NCBI RefSeq assembly: GCF_002270415.1 | Contig: NZ_NNRI01000011.1 | Coordinates: 1-64,000, forward strand | Length of the DNA: 64,000 nucleotides | From: Mesorhizobium sophorae | GTDB taxonomy: Bacteria; Pseudomonadota; Alphaproteobacteria; Rhizobiales; Rhizobiaceae | Direction of reading: 5' to 3' | Shown here: positions 47,039-56,552 of the stretch, one piece after another | Position numbering within the stretch: the stretch's first letter is position 1 | How the letters are laid out: each line of letters starts with the position of its first letter | The notes under the pieces: generated by a model | The model's database searches: none | What the model saw: the letters and a program-made list of their open reading frames with translations, nothing else | What the model was told of the DNA's origin: nothing | Made by a program: the position numbers and the translations under genes

Positions 47039-47523
47039 ACCTCTGGGCCGACATACTGCGCTGGACGCATGTCATTGGCGCCACGGTTCTCTTCGGCACC
47101 GGCGCCGGGATCGCCTTCTTCATGCTGATGGCACAGCGCACCGGTCGCGCCGAGCTCGTCGCCCATGTCGCGGGCACGGTTGTCGTCGCCGACACCATAT
47201 TCACGGCAACCGCGGTCGTCGTGCAGCCTATCTCCGGCGTGTTGCTTGCTCGGGCATTGGGGTGGCCGCTGTCCGAGGGCTGGATTGTACTGTCGCTGCT
47301 GCTTTATGTCGTGACGGGTCTGTTCTGGCTGCCGGTGGTCTGGATCCAGATTCGGATACGAAATCTGGCGCGACAGGCGGCCGTCGAAAATCGACCGCTG
47401 CCCGTCGAGGAAAAGCGCCTTTTTCGCATCTGGTTTGCTTGCGGCTTTCCGGCTTTCGCTGCCGTGCTTGCCATCGTTTGGCTGATGGTCGCCCGGCCGG
47501 CGATCAGTCTTTTTGGAGGATGA
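47035..47523 (+). CDS. DUF2269 family integral membrane protein
   Basis: Protein of 162 aa with four hydrophobic helices (about 8-30, 45-65, 75-95, 140-158), resembling the DUF2269 family of predicted membrane proteins. It starts MNLWADILRWTHVIGATVLF, with the ATG overlapping the upstream TGA (ATGA), which makes translational coupling and a joint role with the SDR/DoxX-like protein likely. It contains conserved-looking histidine H13 in RWTHVIGA. No catalytic function is claimed. Confidence 0.8.
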   Translation: MNLWADILRWTHVIGATVLFGTGAGIAFFMLMAQRTGRAELVAHVAGTVVVADTIFTATAVVVQPISGVLLARALGWPLSEGWIVLSLLLYVVTGLFWLPVVWIQIRIRNLARQAAVENRPLPVEEKRLFRIWFACGFPAFAAVLAIVWLMVARPAISLFGG

Positions 47524-47524
47524 T

Positions 47525-48319
47525 GTGCCCACGCTGACCATGTACCAGGTCGATGCCTTTGCCGAGCGCGCCTTTCAGGGCAACCCCGCTGCCGTCCTCA
47601 TCTTGCAGGACTGGCTGGCGGACGAGGTGATGCAGGCGATCGCAAACGAGAACAATCTCGCCGAAACCGCCTTTGCGCGGCCGAACGGCAAGGGGTGGGA
47701 CTTGCGCTGGTTCACACCGGTTCATGAAGTCGACTTCTGCGGACACGCCACCCTGGCGACCGCGCATGTGCTGGCCTCGCAACACGATGTGGCCGATGAC
47801 ATGGCCTTTTCCACGCGAGTGGGCGAGTTGCGGGTCTCTCAGCGGCAAGGCGCCTACCAGCTCGATCTGCCATGCTTTCCGCCGCAGCCTGTCGATGGCG
47901 AAACCATGCTGGCGCTGCAGGAGATATTGTCGCCGCATCCGGTTGCGGGCTTTCGCAATTTTGAGAACCTGTTCGTCGAGCTTGCCGACGAGCAATCCGT
48001 CCGGTCCTTCGTTCCCGATCTGCTCAGGATCGAAGCTTTTCACCCGCTCGGCCTTGTCATTACCGCGCGCGGCCAAACGCATGACTTCGTCTCCCGCTAT
48101 TTCGTTCCCGGAGCCGGCATTCCCGAGGATCCGGTGACCGGCTCAATTCATGCGACGCTGGTGCCGTACTGGTCTGAAAAACTCGGCAAGACCCACCTGT
48201 CGGCCTTCCAGTGCTCACAGCGCGGCGGGCATCTCTTGTGTGAACTGGCCGGCGATCGCGTGCTGATCCTGGGTCGCGCCAAGACCTTCATGAAGGCGGA
48301 AATCTATCTTCCGGAATGA
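47525..48319 (+). CDS. PhzF family isomerase/epimerase
   Basis: Protein of 264 aa of the PhzF fold (two DAP-epimerase-like domains). The start is GTG at 47525 (MPTLTMYQVDAFAER) because GGAGG lies 5 nt upstream; the more upstream ATG at 47513 overlaps that site. Signature parts are FQGNPAAVLIL (about 14-24), NNLAETAF with the catalytic-type glutamate (about 42-49), RWFTPVHEVDFCGHATL (about 59-75) and GAGIPEDPVTGSIH near 197-210. PhzF proteins catalyse proton shifts on small metabolites; the substrate is unknown. Confidence 0.88.
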   Translation: MPTLTMYQVDAFAERAFQGNPAAVLILQDWLADEVMQAIANENNLAETAFARPNGKGWDLRWFTPVHEVDFCGHATLATAHVLASQHDVADDMAFSTRVGELRVSQRQGAYQLDLPCFPPQPVDGETMLALQEILSPHPVAGFRNFENLFVELADEQSVRSFVPDLLRIEAFHPLGLVITARGQTHDFVSRYFVPGAGIPEDPVTGSIHATLVPYWSEKLGKTHLSAFQCSQRGGHLLCELAGDRVLILGRAKTFMKAEIYLPE

Positions 48320-48370
48320 ACGGCGGCCGAAATGAACAACCGGCCGGATTGAACAGCAGGCGCAGGCTGA

Positions 48371-48997
48371 TCAGGCCGCAGGACCGCTCGCGGCAAAGCT
48401 TGGACGGGCAGCGATCCGGTCCCACCAGGCCTGGATCTCGGGGAACTGGGCGAGCAGCTTTTGCCCTTCGGCGACCTTGACGAAATAGCCGATGATCGGC
48501 GCCGCATCCAGATCGGCCAGCGTCAGCTGGTCGCCAAGCAACCATGGCCCTCGCACTTTCAATGCGGAGAGCGTCTGAAGCGCCTTGCTCGCCTGCGAAA
48601 GCCCGTTTGCGATCAGCGCCTCGTCGGGCGCCTCCTTCTCCAACCGTTCGACGGCGACATCCCAGACCATCGACCGATAGGCATAGGCGTCGAGCATGCC
48701 GATGAACTGGTTCATCCGCGCACGGCCGCGCGGATCCTTCGGCTGCAGCGCCGGCCCGTCAAAGGCTTCGTCGACATAGCCCGCAATCGCGCTCGTCTCG
48801 AAAAGGCGAAACCCGTCATGCTCGAAGGCCGGAATGCGGCCGAACGGGTGATGCTCGAAATACCAGGCGGGAATGCCCTCGGCGGCAAAGACATCGACCG
48901 GCACAAGTCCGTAGTCGATGCCTTTCTCCTCGAGCACGAGCCGCACGATGCGCACATAGACGCTGTAGTCCGCGCCGTAGACGACGGGCTTGCCCAT
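48371..48997 (-). CDS. Glutathione S-transferase
   Basis: GST of 208 aa: an N-terminal thioredoxin-like domain (about 1-78) with YGADYSVYVRIVRLVLEEKG and the glutathione-binding ETSAIAGYVDEAF (about 66-78), and an all-helical C-terminal domain (about 90-200) with LTLADLDAAPII. Cytosolic; detoxification or reductive chemistry of unknown specificity. It lies 24 nt downstream of icd on the same strand and may be co-transcribed, with GGAGGGG before its ATG. Confidence 0.9.
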   Translation of the reverse strand: MGKPVVYGADYSVYVRIVRLVLEEKGIDYGLVPVDVFAAEGIPAWYFEHHPFGRIPAFEHDGFRLFETSAIAGYVDEAFDGPALQPKDPRGRARMNQFIGMLDAYAYRSMVWDVAVERLEKEAPDEALIANGLSQASKALQTLSALKVRGPWLLGDQLTLADLDAAPIIGYFVKVAEGQKLLAQFPEIQAWWDRIAARPSFAASGPAA

Positions 48998-49021
48998 ATA
49001 CCCCTCCCGGGTCTTGCCTGG

Positions 49022-50233
49022 TCAGGCCATCGCCTTTTGCAGGTTCTCGTCGATCTTGTCGAGGAAGCCGGTGGTCGAGAGCCAGGGCTGGTCGGGGCCG
49101 ATCAGCAGCGACAGGTCCTTGGTCATGAAACCGCTCTCGACCGTCTGGATGCAGACCTTTTCCAGTGTCTCGGCAAAGCGCTTCAGTTCGGCATTGTCGT
49201 CGAGCTTGGCGCGGTGCGCGAGGCCGCGCGTCCAGGCAAAGATCGAGGCGATTGAATTGGTCGAGGTCTCCTCGCCCTTCTGGTGCTGCCGGTAGTGGCG
49301 GGTGACGGTGCCGTGCGCGGCTTCGGCTTCCACCGTCTTGCCGTCCGGTGTCATCAGCACCGAGGTCATCAGGCCAAGCGAACCGAACCCTTGCGCAACG
49401 GTATCGGACTGGACGTCGCCGTCATAGTTCTTGCAGGCCCAGACATAGCCGCCGGACCATTTCAGGCTGGACGCCACCATGTCGTCGATCAGCCGGTGCT
49501 CGTACCAGAGCTTCTTCGACTTGAACTCGGCCTCGAACTCGGCCTCATAGACTTCCTGGAAGATGTCCTTGAAGCGCCCGTCATAGGCCTTGAGGATGGT
49601 GTTCTTGGTCGAGAGATAGACCGGATAGTTGCGCAGCAGGCCGTAGTTCAGCGAAGCACGGGCGAACTCGCGGATGGAATCGTCGAGATTATACATCGCC
49701 ATGGCGACGCCGGCGCCCGGCGCATCGTAGACATCGTGCTCGATGACCTTGCCGTCCTCGCCGACGAACTTGATCGTCAGCTTGCCCTTGCCGGGAAAGC
49801 GGAAATCGGTGGCACGGTACTGGTCGCCGAAGGCGTGACGGCCGACGATGATAGGCTTGGTCCAGCCGGGCACCAGACGAGGTACGTTCTTCATGATGAT
49901 CGGCTCGCGGAATATGGTGCCGCCGAGGATGTTGCGGATGGTGCCGTTCGGCGACTTCCACATCTTCTTCAGCTTGAATTCCTCGACGCGCTGCTCGTCG
50001 GGCGTGATCGTCGCGCATTTCACGCCGACGCCGTATTTCTTGATGGCGTTGGCCGAATCGATGGTCACCTGGTCGTTGGTGGCGTCGCGGTGCTCGATGC
50101 CGAGGTCATAATATTCAAGCTTGAGGTCGAGATAAGGGTGGATCAGCTTGTCCTTGATGAACTGCCAGATGATGCGGGTCATCTCGTCGCCGTCGAGTTC
50201 GACGACCGGGTTCGCCACCTTGATCTTCGCCAT
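49022..50233 (-). CDS. icd: NADP-dependent isocitrate dehydrogenase
   Basis: TCA-cycle enzyme of 403 aa converting isocitrate to 2-oxoglutarate. The N-terminal [20 protein letters not shown] and length place it in the eukaryote-like dimeric subgroup used by rhizobia. Substrate-binding parts are visible as [19 protein letters not shown] (about 94-112) and [13 protein letters not shown] (about 309-321). Cofactor preference for NADP is inferred from subgroup. Strong single gene with its own upstream region. Confidence 0.96.
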   Translation of the reverse strand: MAKIKVANPVVELDGDEMTRIIWQFIKDKLIHPYLDLKLEYYDLGIEHRDATNDQVTIDSANAIKKYGVGVKCATITPDEQRVEEFKLKKMWKSPNGTIRNILGGTIFREPIIMKNVPRLVPGWTKPIIVGRHAFGDQYRATDFRFPGKGKLTIKFVGEDGKVIEHDVYDAPGAGVAMAMYNLDDSIREFARASLNYGLLRNYPVYLSTKNTILKAYDGRFKDIFQEVYEAEFEAEFKSKKLWYEHRLIDDMVASSLKWSGGYVWACKNYDGDVQSDTVAQGFGSLGLMTSVLMTPDGKTVEAEAAHGTVTRHYRQHQKGEETSTNSIASIFAWTRGLAHRAKLDDNAELKRFAETLEKVCIQTVESGFMTKDLSLLIGPDQPWLSTTGFLDKIDENLQKAMA

Positions 50234-50355
50234 GGAAAGAATGCCTCGTTCAACAGTTGGGTGATGGCGGGGCAGACCTCGCCAGAGTAGGGACTTCGCC
50301 TATAGCAAAGCGATCAGAGCGGTGCAAACCGGGACGATGCAGACGCAGGCTGCTG

Positions 50356-50487
50356 CCGGAGCAATTCCAGGAAAAGTGTGGAGCGATTTTCTCGGGAAAA
50401 GCGCGTAGCGCTTTCCCTCAGGGAATTGCGATAAACAAAAAGATAGAGCGGTTCGGCGTTTCCGTGAAACGGGGAACCGCTCTGGCA
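50356..50487. repeat. Palindromic intergenic element, copy 2 (long form)
   Basis: About 130 bp from ccggagcaattcc to gaaccgctctgg, homologous over its full length to 10443-10573, with the core ggaaaa-11 nt-tttt at 50370-50392 followed by the same secondary stems. Confidence 0.8.
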
Positions 50488-50492
50488 ATCGA

Positions 50493-50542
50493 ACAAAAAA
50501 AGGCGATGCCGCACTGCCCCTGATGGGCAGCCGGCATCGCCT
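50493..50542 (-). terminator. Intrinsic terminator of the first beta-helix gene
   Basis: On the minus strand, arms AGGCGATGCCGG...CCGCATCGCCT with an inner stem CTGCCC/GGGCAG form a long hairpin (50501-50542) followed by a run of seven T (plus-strand aaaaaaa from 50494). About 30 nt beyond the stop at 50573. Confidence 0.85.
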
Positions 50543-50572
50543 GTTTCATGCTGCCGCGGAAGCGGCGGTCGC

Positions 50573-51550
50573 TTATTGCAGCGGCGCACCGCCAGGGCCC
50601 GGGAAGGCGGTGAGCGGCGTGCCATCGGCTACGTTGCCGGCGATCATGTTGTTCTTGAACGACTGGACGGCGCCGCTCCCGGTATTGCTGACCCCGGTAA
50701 CATTGCCGAATATCGTCGATCCGCCGAGAAAGGCGATGGCGCTTCCGTTGCCGCTGGCAGCGGCACCGTTGGCGTTGACACCGCTGCCGGCATTGGCGCT
50801 GATCGTGTTACCGGTCATCGTCGCACGCACCGGCGATGCCGCGGCGACGGACTTGATCGCCACGCCGTTGCCGGTGTTGCCGCTGATAAGGCTATTGGTC
50901 AGTGTCAGGTTCATGGCAACGGTATTGCCGGTGCCGTCGACAAGAATGCCACTGGCGCTGTTGGTGATTTCCACCCTCGAAAGGATGGCGTTGATACCAG
51001 CAGCCACGGACGATTTGATGAGAACGCCTTCAGCGCCTGACTCGGCTATGCGCGTGTTGCTTATGTAGAGTTCGCTGTTGGCGTTGGCGGCGAATTCGAC
51101 GCCGTTGCCGCCCATCCGCTCTATGTTGCAGTCCTCGATATGCAGCTGACCCTGCCCAACCATCCGCACGCCGTCGAGGCCATTGCCTACACCGTCTATG
51201 TCGAGGCCGCGAAGATGCACCGCCGAGCCGACGGGCGTGTTGACGATGATGCCGTTCACGAGGGACGCAAGCACACCACCTTCCGTCGTTTTGCAGTCGA
51301 TGGTGATGGATTTGGTGATGGTGACCGCGCCAAAGCCACCCGGGTCGAGACAGTTGATTTCGCCAGCCGTAGCCGTCTTCGAGATGGCACCGGCAAACGT
51401 CTTGCACGGTGCGGTTCGGCTGCACGGATTGGCGTCGTCACCAACGCCGGAAACCCACGTCCGCGTCGCTTGCGCGGAAGCTGGCGCAATCAGGAAGGCT
51501 GACGCCAGAGCTAACACAGCGAGTGAAAGGAAAAACCGTAAGATTTTCAA
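50573..51550 (-). CDS. Secreted right-handed beta-helix protein, copy 1 (TTG start)
   Basis: Exported protein of 325 aa. The signal peptide KILRFFLSLAVLALASAFLI ends near APASAQA (about 27). The body has short parallel beta-helix repeats with N-rich turns (NGVEFAANANSELYISNTRI, GNTGNGVAI, TGNTISANAGSGVNANG). A conserved N-terminal block WVSGVGDDANPCSRTAPCKT carries two cysteines. Fold resembles pectate-lyase-like surface proteins, but no catalytic set is evident. The start codon reads TTG (plus-strand caa at 51548-51550) where the paralogue has ATG, with the same AGGAGGGG site 4 nt upstream, so translation may be weaker. It is one of two tandem paralogues with about 90% similar residues by eye. 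Confidence 0.85.
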   Translation of the reverse strand: MKILRFFLSLAVLALASAFLIAPASAQATRTWVSGVGDDANPCSRTAPCKTFAGAISKTATAGEINCLDPGGFGAVTITKSITIDCKTTEGGVLASLVNGIIVNTPVGSAVHLRGLDIDGVGNGLDGVRMVGQGQLHIEDCNIERMGGNGVEFAANANSELYISNTRIAESGAEGVLIKSSVAAGINAILSRVEITNSASGILVDGTGNTVAMNLTLTNSLISGNTGNGVAIKSVAAASPVRATMTGNTISANAGSGVNANGAAASGNGSAIAFLGGSTIFGNVTGVSNTGSGAVQSFKNNMIAGNVADGTPLTAFPGPGGAPLQ

Positions 51551-51990
51551 TTGCCCCTCCTAGATTTGGCCAACGCCTCGTCGGCCATGGAAACCGGTGT
51601 CGATATGCTTGGGGCATAAATAAACGACGGGAGCGTGCAGGACACACTCCATCTTCGAAATACCAACCGTCGATACACTTTGAAAACCCAAGCGGTCGGG
51701 AGATTACCTTTTTCTAATTTGATTCTCCAGTGACGCGACGCGTCATCGTAAATAAATATACATTCGGATCGTTGATGATTTTTACAAATGGAAAATATCG
51801 TCAATGCCGGCACCGAGCACAGGGCGGGTCCATTTGTCGACGGCTTGGGCCGCCAGGTCGAGCGGTGCAACCGGGCAGCGGAAGACGCAGGCTCCTGCTA
51901 TGGCAGTCGGGAACAAAGAGGCAATGCCGCCTATCCCTTGAGGGCAGCCGGCATCGCCTTTGTTCACGCTACCGCGCAGGCTGTCGTCGC
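51551..51990. other. Duplicated promoter region plus 3' flank between beta-helix genes
   Basis: No gene. The part 51551-51870 is homologous to 52972-53290 upstream of copy 2, including gacgcgtcatcgtaaataaa at about 51736. The part 51900-51990 is the 3' flank of copy 2 with its terminator hairpin. The shared sequence implies shared regulation. Confidence 0.85.
51915..51964 (-). terminator. Terminator of the second beta-helix gene
   Basis: Stem aggcaatgccg / cggcatcgcct at 51919-51960 with inner pairing, flanked by CTTTGTTC on the minus strand. Homologous to the terminator at 50493-50542 but with a shorter T-run. Confidence 0.65.
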
Positions 51991-52971
51991 TTATTGCAGC
52001 GGCGTACCGCCAGGGCCCGGGAAGGCGGTGAGCGGTGTGCCGTCGGTTACGTTGCCGGCGATCATGTTGTTCTTGAACGACTGGACGGCGCCGCTCCCGG
52101 TATTGCTGACCCCGGTGACATTGCCGAAGATCGTCGATCCGCCGAGAAAGGCGATGGCGCTTCCGTTGCCGCTGGCAGCCGCACCGTTGGCGTTGACGCC
52201 GGCGCCGGCATTGGCGCTGATCGTGTTGCCGGTAATCGTCGCGCGCACCGGCGATGCCGCTGCGACGGATTTGACCACCACGCCGTTGCCGGTGTTGCCG
52301 CTGATCAGGCTGTTGGTCAGCGTCAGGTTCATGGCCACGGTGTTGCCCGTGCCGTCGATAAGAATGCCGCTGCCGCTGTTGGTGATTTCCACTCTTGAAA
52401 GGATGGCGTTGATACCAGCAGCCACGGACGATTTGATAAGAACACCTTCGGCGCCTGCCTCAGCTATCCGCGTGTTGCTTATGTAGAGTTCGCTGTTCGC
52501 GTTGGCGGCGAATTCGACGCCATTGCTGGTCACCCGCTCTATGTTGCAGTCCTCGATATGCAGTTGACCTTGACCAAGCATACGCACGGCGTCGGCGCCT
52601 GTGCCTACACCGTCTAGATCGAGGCCGCGGAGATGCACTATCGAGCCGGCGGGGGCGTTGACGATGATGCCGTTCGTGCCGAGCGTAAAAAGCACACCGG
52701 CTTCAGTGTTTCTGCAGTCGATGGTGAGGGATTTGGTGATGGTGACCGCGCCAAAGCCGCCCGGATCGAGACAGTTGATCTCGCCGGCCGTCGCTGTCTT
52801 CGAGATGGCACCGGCAAACGTCTTGCAAGGTGCGGTCCGGCTGCACGGATCGGCGTCGTTGCCAACGCCGGAAACCCACGTGCGTGTCGCTTGCGCCGAA
52901 GCTGGCGCGATCAGGAAGATTGACGCTGCAAGCAACACGGCGAGTGAAAGGAAAAACCGTACGATTTTCAT
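51991..52971 (-). CDS. Secreted right-handed beta-helix protein, copy 2
   Basis: Paralogue of 326 aa of the preceding gene, with the start MKIVRFFLSLAVLLAAS at 52969-52971 and AGGAGGGG 4 nt upstream. The signal peptide ends near APASAQA. Same architecture: N-terminal block with C-S-R-T-A-P-C, then beta-helix rungs. Differences cluster around residues 80-110 (LFTLGTNGIIVNAPAGSIV) and near 125-140. Extracytoplasmic. The gene pair and flanks repeat with a period of about 1418 bp. Confidence 0.87.
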   Translation of the reverse strand: MKIVRFFLSLAVLLAASIFLIAPASAQATRTWVSGVGNDADPCSRTAPCKTFAGAISKTATAGEINCLDPGGFGAVTITKSLTIDCRNTEAGVLFTLGTNGIIVNAPAGSIVHLRGLDLDGVGTGADAVRMLGQGQLHIEDCNIERVTSNGVEFAANANSELYISNTRIAEAGAEGVLIKSSVAAGINAILSRVEITNSGSGILIDGTGNTVAMNLTLTNSLISGNTGNGVVVKSVAAASPVRATITGNTISANAGAGVNANGAAASGNGSAIAFLGGSTIFGNVTGVSNTGSGAVQSFKNNMIAGNVTDGTPLTAFPGPGGTPLQ

Positions 52972-53465
52972 TTGCCCCTCCTGGATCTGGCCAACGCCCT
53001 CGTCGGCCATGGAAACCCGTGTCGAAATGCTTGGGGCATAAATAAATGACGGGAGCGTGCAGGACACACTCCATCTTCGAAATACCAACCGTCGATACAC
53101 ATTGAAAACCCAAGCGGGCGGGAGATTACCTTTTTCTAATTTGATTTTCCACCGACGCGATGCGTCATCGTAAATAAATATGCATTCGGATCGTAGATGA
53201 TTTCTAAAAATGGGAAATATCGTCAATAGCAACAGCGAGCACCCCAGTTTCCATTTGCCGGCGGTTTGAGGCGCCAGGTCGAGCCATCACGCAGCAACGA
53301 GGTCGGATGCCTTTTGGCTGAGAGCACGAGTGCGATGCCACATCCCGCCAATCTCTCGAGGGGACGGCACAAGGCTATTTGTCGGCCAAGCGGTCGACAA
53401 CTCTTCAAAAAGCCGCATCGATGTGGCAGGACGCGGAGACTTCGTGACGCAATCACCAGGAACAC
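52972..53465. other. Upstream region of second beta-helix gene and of trmJ
   Basis: No gene. The left ~320 bp are the second copy of the beta-helix upstream sequence (see 51551). The region to 53465 should carry the trmJ promoter; an RBS-like AGGA lies 4-5 nt before the trmJ ATG. Confidence 0.75.
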
Positions 53466-54392
53466 ATGACAGGAACGGACTTTCAGCGCGGCCTCATGAC
53501 CGCTGGCCCGGCGATGATCCTCGTCGAGCCGCAGCTCGGTGAGAACATCGGCATGGTGGCTCGTGCCATGGCCAATTTCGGCCTGTCGGAACTGCGCGTG
53601 GTCAACCCTCGCGACGGTTGGCCGAGCGAGAAGGCGCGCGCGGCCGCCAGCCGCGCCGACCATGTCATCGACGCCGTGAAAGTGTTCGACGACCTGGCCT
53701 CGGCGCTCGCCGATCTGAACTTTGTTTTCGCGACCACGGCCAGGCAGCGCGACGGCTTCAAATCCGTGCGCGGCCCGGTGGAAGCGGGCAGGGTGCTCCG
53801 GACCCGTCACGCAATGGGGCAGCGCACCGGCATCCTGTTCGGCCGCGAGCGCTTCGGCCTCTACAATGACGAGGTCGGCCTTGCCGACGAGATCGTCACC
53901 TTCCCCGTCGATCCCGATTTCTCCTCGCTCAACATCGCCCAGGCGGCCTTGCTGATGTCCTACGAGTGGATGAAGTCCGGCCTGGAAGACGAGACCAAAA
54001 CCAATTTTTCGGGCCCGGACATGAAGCCGGCAAGCAAGGAAGAGTTGCACGGGCTGTTCGCCTATCTCGAAGGCGCATTGGAAGCGCGCGGTTATTTCCG
54101 CCCCGCGCCGAAGAAGCCGAAGATGGTCGACAATCTGCGCGCCGTGCTGACGCGTGCCGGTTTCGCCGAGCCGGAGCTGAAGGTGCTGCGCGGTATCATT
54201 TCGTCGCTGGACAGGTTTTCACCGGCGATGCCGCGTGGCGAGGGTTCCCCGGGCGACGATCCAAGACGATTGCCGGCGGCCGTGGCGCGCGCCCGCAAGG
54301 CGGAAGGCGATCGCCTCGCAGGCAAGGCAGACGGCACCGGCAAGGACGACGACATGCCGCCGCTCGGCGGAAAGGGAACCGACAATGACTGA
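53466..54392 (+). CDS. trmJ: tRNA (Cm32/Um32) methyltransferase TrmJ
   Basis: SPOUT-class 2'-O-methyltransferase of 308 aa acting on position 32 of tRNA. The N-terminal ~165 residues carry the fold: [21 protein letters not shown] (about 15-35), FATTARQRD (about 84-92), [19 protein letters not shown] (about 117-135) and [16 protein letters not shown] (about 151-166). The C-terminal ~110 residues form an extension rich in charged residues and disordered toward the end, as usual for alphaproteobacterial members. The last 8 nt overlap murI. Confidence 0.92.
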   Translation: MTGTDFQRGLMTAGPAMILVEPQLGENIGMVARAMANFGLSELRVVNPRDGWPSEKARAAASRADHVIDAVKVFDDLASALADLNFVFATTARQRDGFKSVRGPVEAGRVLRTRHAMGQRTGILFGRERFGLYNDEVGLADEIVTFPVDPDFSSLNIAQAALLMSYEWMKSGLEDETKTNFSGPDMKPASKEELHGLFAYLEGALEARGYFRPAPKKPKMVDNLRAVLTRAGFAEPELKVLRGIISSLDRFSPAMPRGEGSPGDDPRRLPAAVARARKAEGDRLAGKADGTGKDDDMPPLGGKGTDND

Positions 54393-55173
54393 GCGGCCGA
54401 TCCTGATGTTCGATTCCGGCATCGGCGGCCTCACCGTGCTGCGCGAGGCGCGCGTGCTGATGCCCGACCGCCGCTTTGTCTATGTCGCCGACGATGCCGC
54501 CTTCCCCTATGGCGCCTGGGAGGAGCCGGCCCTCAACGCCCATATCCTTGGCCTGTTCGGCGCGCTGCTGGAAAAATTCCAGCCCGAGATTTCGGTCATC
54601 CCCTGCAACACCGCATCGACACTGGTGATCGACGCGTTGCGCGAGAAATTTCCCGGTCACCCTTTTGTCGGCACGGTGCCGGCGATCAAGCCGGCCGCCG
54701 AGCGCACGCGCTCAGGCCTCGTCTCGGTGCTGGCGACACCCGGCACGGTCAAGCGTCAATACACGCGCGACCTGATCAGCAAATGGGCGCAGAAATGCCA
54801 TGTGCGGCTCGTCGGCTCGGACCGGCTGGCGCCGCTGGCGGAAATCTACATGCGCGAGGGGTTCGTCGACGAGGAGATCGTCCGCCAGGAGATCGCGCCC
54901 TGCTTCGTCGAGAAGGGCGGCGCCCGCACCGACATCGTCGTGCTCGGCTGCACGCACTATCCGTTCCTGGCCAATCGCATGCGCAAGACCGCGCCCTGGC
55001 CGGTCGACTGGATCGATCCGGCCGAAGCGATCGCCCGCCGCGCCATGTCGCTGCTGGCGCCGGTCGACGGGCCATTGCCGGTGGGTGAGCCTGACATTGC
55101 GGTCTTCACCTCCGGCAAGGTGGATTTCGCCACCAGCCGGCTGATGCAGGGGTTCGGGCTGACGGTCGCCTGA
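54385..55173 (+). CDS. murI: Glutamate racemase
   Basis: Enzyme of 262 aa making D-glutamate for peptidoglycan. The start [15 protein letters not shown] (54385) overlaps the trmJ stop by 8 nt; the frame upstream of it is a shadow. Catalytic features: D in FDSGIGGL (about 9), first cysteine in IPCNTAST (about 74), second cysteine in LGCTHYPFL (about 187). Co-transcribed with trmJ. Confidence 0.95.
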   Translation: MTERPILMFDSGIGGLTVLREARVLMPDRRFVYVADDAAFPYGAWEEPALNAHILGLFGALLEKFQPEISVIPCNTASTLVIDALREKFPGHPFVGTVPAIKPAAERTRSGLVSVLATPGTVKRQYTRDLISKWAQKCHVRLVGSDRLAPLAEIYMREGFVDEEIVRQEIAPCFVEKGGARTDIVVLGCTHYPFLANRMRKTAPWPVDWIDPAEAIARRAMSLLAPVDGPLPVGEPDIAVFTSGKVDFATSRLMQGFGLTVA

Positions 55174-55233
55174 TATCAGGAACATTGGCGGGGCCGTTGC
55201 GTTTTCTCCCAGGCAATAAAGGGAGAAACAGCC

Positions 55234-55422
55234 ATGCCAGCCACCTCGAAAGCCCAGCAGAAAGCCGCCGGCGCCGCTTTGTCGGCCAAGCGCGGCGAGA
55301 CCAAGAAGAGCGAGATCAAAGGCGCTTCGAAGGGAATGTATGAATCGATGAGCGAAAAGCAGCTCGAGGAGTTCGCCGAGACGAAGCGCAAGGGACTGCC
55401 GGAAAAGAAGTCGGACAGCTGA
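55234..55422 (+). CDS. DUF3008 small basic protein
   Basis: Highly charged 62-aa protein, MPATSKAQQKAAGAALSAKR at the start and ESMSEKQLEEFAETKRKGLP at residues 37-56, matching the DUF3008 family common in rhizobia. No membrane segment. Role unknown, possibly nucleic-acid or stress associated given its K/E-rich composition (inference). A GGGAGA site lies 7 nt upstream. Confidence 0.85.
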   Translation: MPATSKAQQKAAGAALSAKRGETKKSEIKGASKGMYESMSEKQLEEFAETKRKGLPEKKSDS

Positions 55423-55770
55423 CCCTGGTCGCGTGTCGTCTGGAAGCTGCACCAAAGTGCACTGCATCTACGCGGGAAAACGGGTATCTCGTCGCCGGGC
55501 CCTATGCCAGTCACAAGCTTGACACCGGATGAATCTCGGTTTAACCAGCCGTCACAACCACCGGGCAGCGATGTCCGGTGTTGTTTTGTATGCGCAAGAT
55601 CGGGATGCCTAGTCGTTTCCGATCTTGTTTGAAATGACGTGTCCCGTGGGTTTTCCGCCGCGTTGCGTGGGAAAACCCTGTCAGGTCTCGAAAACGGGGG
55701 CCAGAGGAGGGCGCGTTTCCTTCACCCGGACCATGAGGTTCCGGGTGTGTTGTTTTGAAAAGGGAATGCG
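55423..55770. other. Upstream region of rpsD with leader hairpin
   Basis: No gene. The main structure is an inverted repeat gggttttcc / ggaaaaccc at 55648-55678 with a 13-nt loop, about 93 nt before the rpsD start, and then a purine-rich stretch. It lies where an S4 autoregulatory leader could be, but it does not match a leader structure I can name. Confidence 0.6.
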
Positions 55771-56388
55771 ATGAGCAAGCGCGAATCCGCGAAGTACAAG
55801 ATCGACCGCCGTCTCGGCGAAAATATCTGGGGCCGCCCGAAGTCCCCGGTCAACAAGCGTGAATACGGCCCCGGCCAGCATGGTCAGCGCCGCAAGGGCA
55901 AGCTTTCCGATTTCGGCCTGCAGCTGCGCGCCAAGCAGAAGCTGAAGGGTCACTATGGCGACGTTTCGGAAAAGCAGTTCCGCAAGGTCTATGAAGAGGC
56001 CGATCGCCGCAAGGGCGATACCTCCGAGAACCTGATCGGCCTGCTCGAGTCGCGTCTCGACGCGGTCGTCTACCGCGCCAAGTTCGTGCCGACGATTTTC
56101 GCCGCCCGACAGTTCGTCAACCACGGCCACGTCAACGTCAACGGCAAGCGCGTCAACATCGGCTCGTTCCGCTGCAAGCCGGGCGACGTCGTCGAAGTCC
56201 GCGAAAAGTCGAAGCAGCTGGTCATCGTTCTGGAATCGGTGGGCTTGGCCGAACGCGACGTGCCGGACTACATCGAAGCCGATCACAACAAGATGGTCGC
56301 GACCTTCTCGCGCATTCCCGGCCTGGCTGACGTTCCGTTCGCCGTGCAGATGGAACCAAACCTGGTCGTCGAATTCTATTCGCGCTAA
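55771..56388 (+). CDS. rpsD: 30S ribosomal protein S4
   Basis: Ribosomal protein of 205 aa, normal length, that binds 16S rRNA early in 30S assembly. It starts [20 protein letters not shown] with AGGGAATG upstream. The zinc-free bacterial S4 N-domain is followed by the S4 RNA-binding domain (about 94-155) with [19 protein letters not shown]. Followed by an intrinsic terminator. It is transcribed alone here, away from the alpha operon, as is usual in rhizobia. Confidence 0.97.
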   Translation: MSKRESAKYKIDRRLGENIWGRPKSPVNKREYGPGQHGQRRKGKLSDFGLQLRAKQKLKGHYGDVSEKQFRKVYEEADRRKGDTSENLIGLLESRLDAVVYRAKFVPTIFAARQFVNHGHVNVNGKRVNIGSFRCKPGDVVEVREKSKQLVIVLESVGLAERDVPDYIEADHNKMVATFSRIPGLADVPFAVQMEPNLVVEFYSR

Positions 56389-56412
56389 GCGACGCATTTT
56401 GCGACACCATCC

Positions 56413-56440
56413 AAAGGCCGCCCGTCGAGGCGGCCTTTTC
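56413..56440 (+). terminator. Intrinsic terminator of rpsD
   Basis: Stem ggccgcc/ggcggcc extended by AAA-TTT pairing, 6-nt loop, followed by TTTTCTTTG, about 25 nt after the rpsD stop. Confidence 0.88.
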
Positions 56441-56472
56441 TTTGTCTGCCATGTCCGCTAATCCGGGCGCTC

Positions 56473-56525
56473 CGAGCAATTCCAGGAAAAGTGGGAACCG
56501 GTTTTCCGCCCGGAATTGCTCCGAA
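56473..56525. repeat. Palindromic intergenic element, short form
   Basis: About 50 bp palindrome with outer arms gagcaattcc/ggaattgctc and core ggaaaa-11 nt-ttttcc at 56475-56497, in the rpsD-ttcA gap. Its left half is the same as the starts of the long copies at 10443 and 50356. Confidence 0.8.
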
Positions 56526-56552
56526 CAAAGTGTCCACCGAAAGCGACATGCC

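Larger units (their letters stand above)
50234..50572. other. Intergenic region between icd and beta-helix gene
   Basis: No gene. It contains the icd promoter region, a long copy of the palindromic intergenic element (50356-50487) and the minus-strand terminator of the beta-helix gene (50493-50542). Confidence 0.8.
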
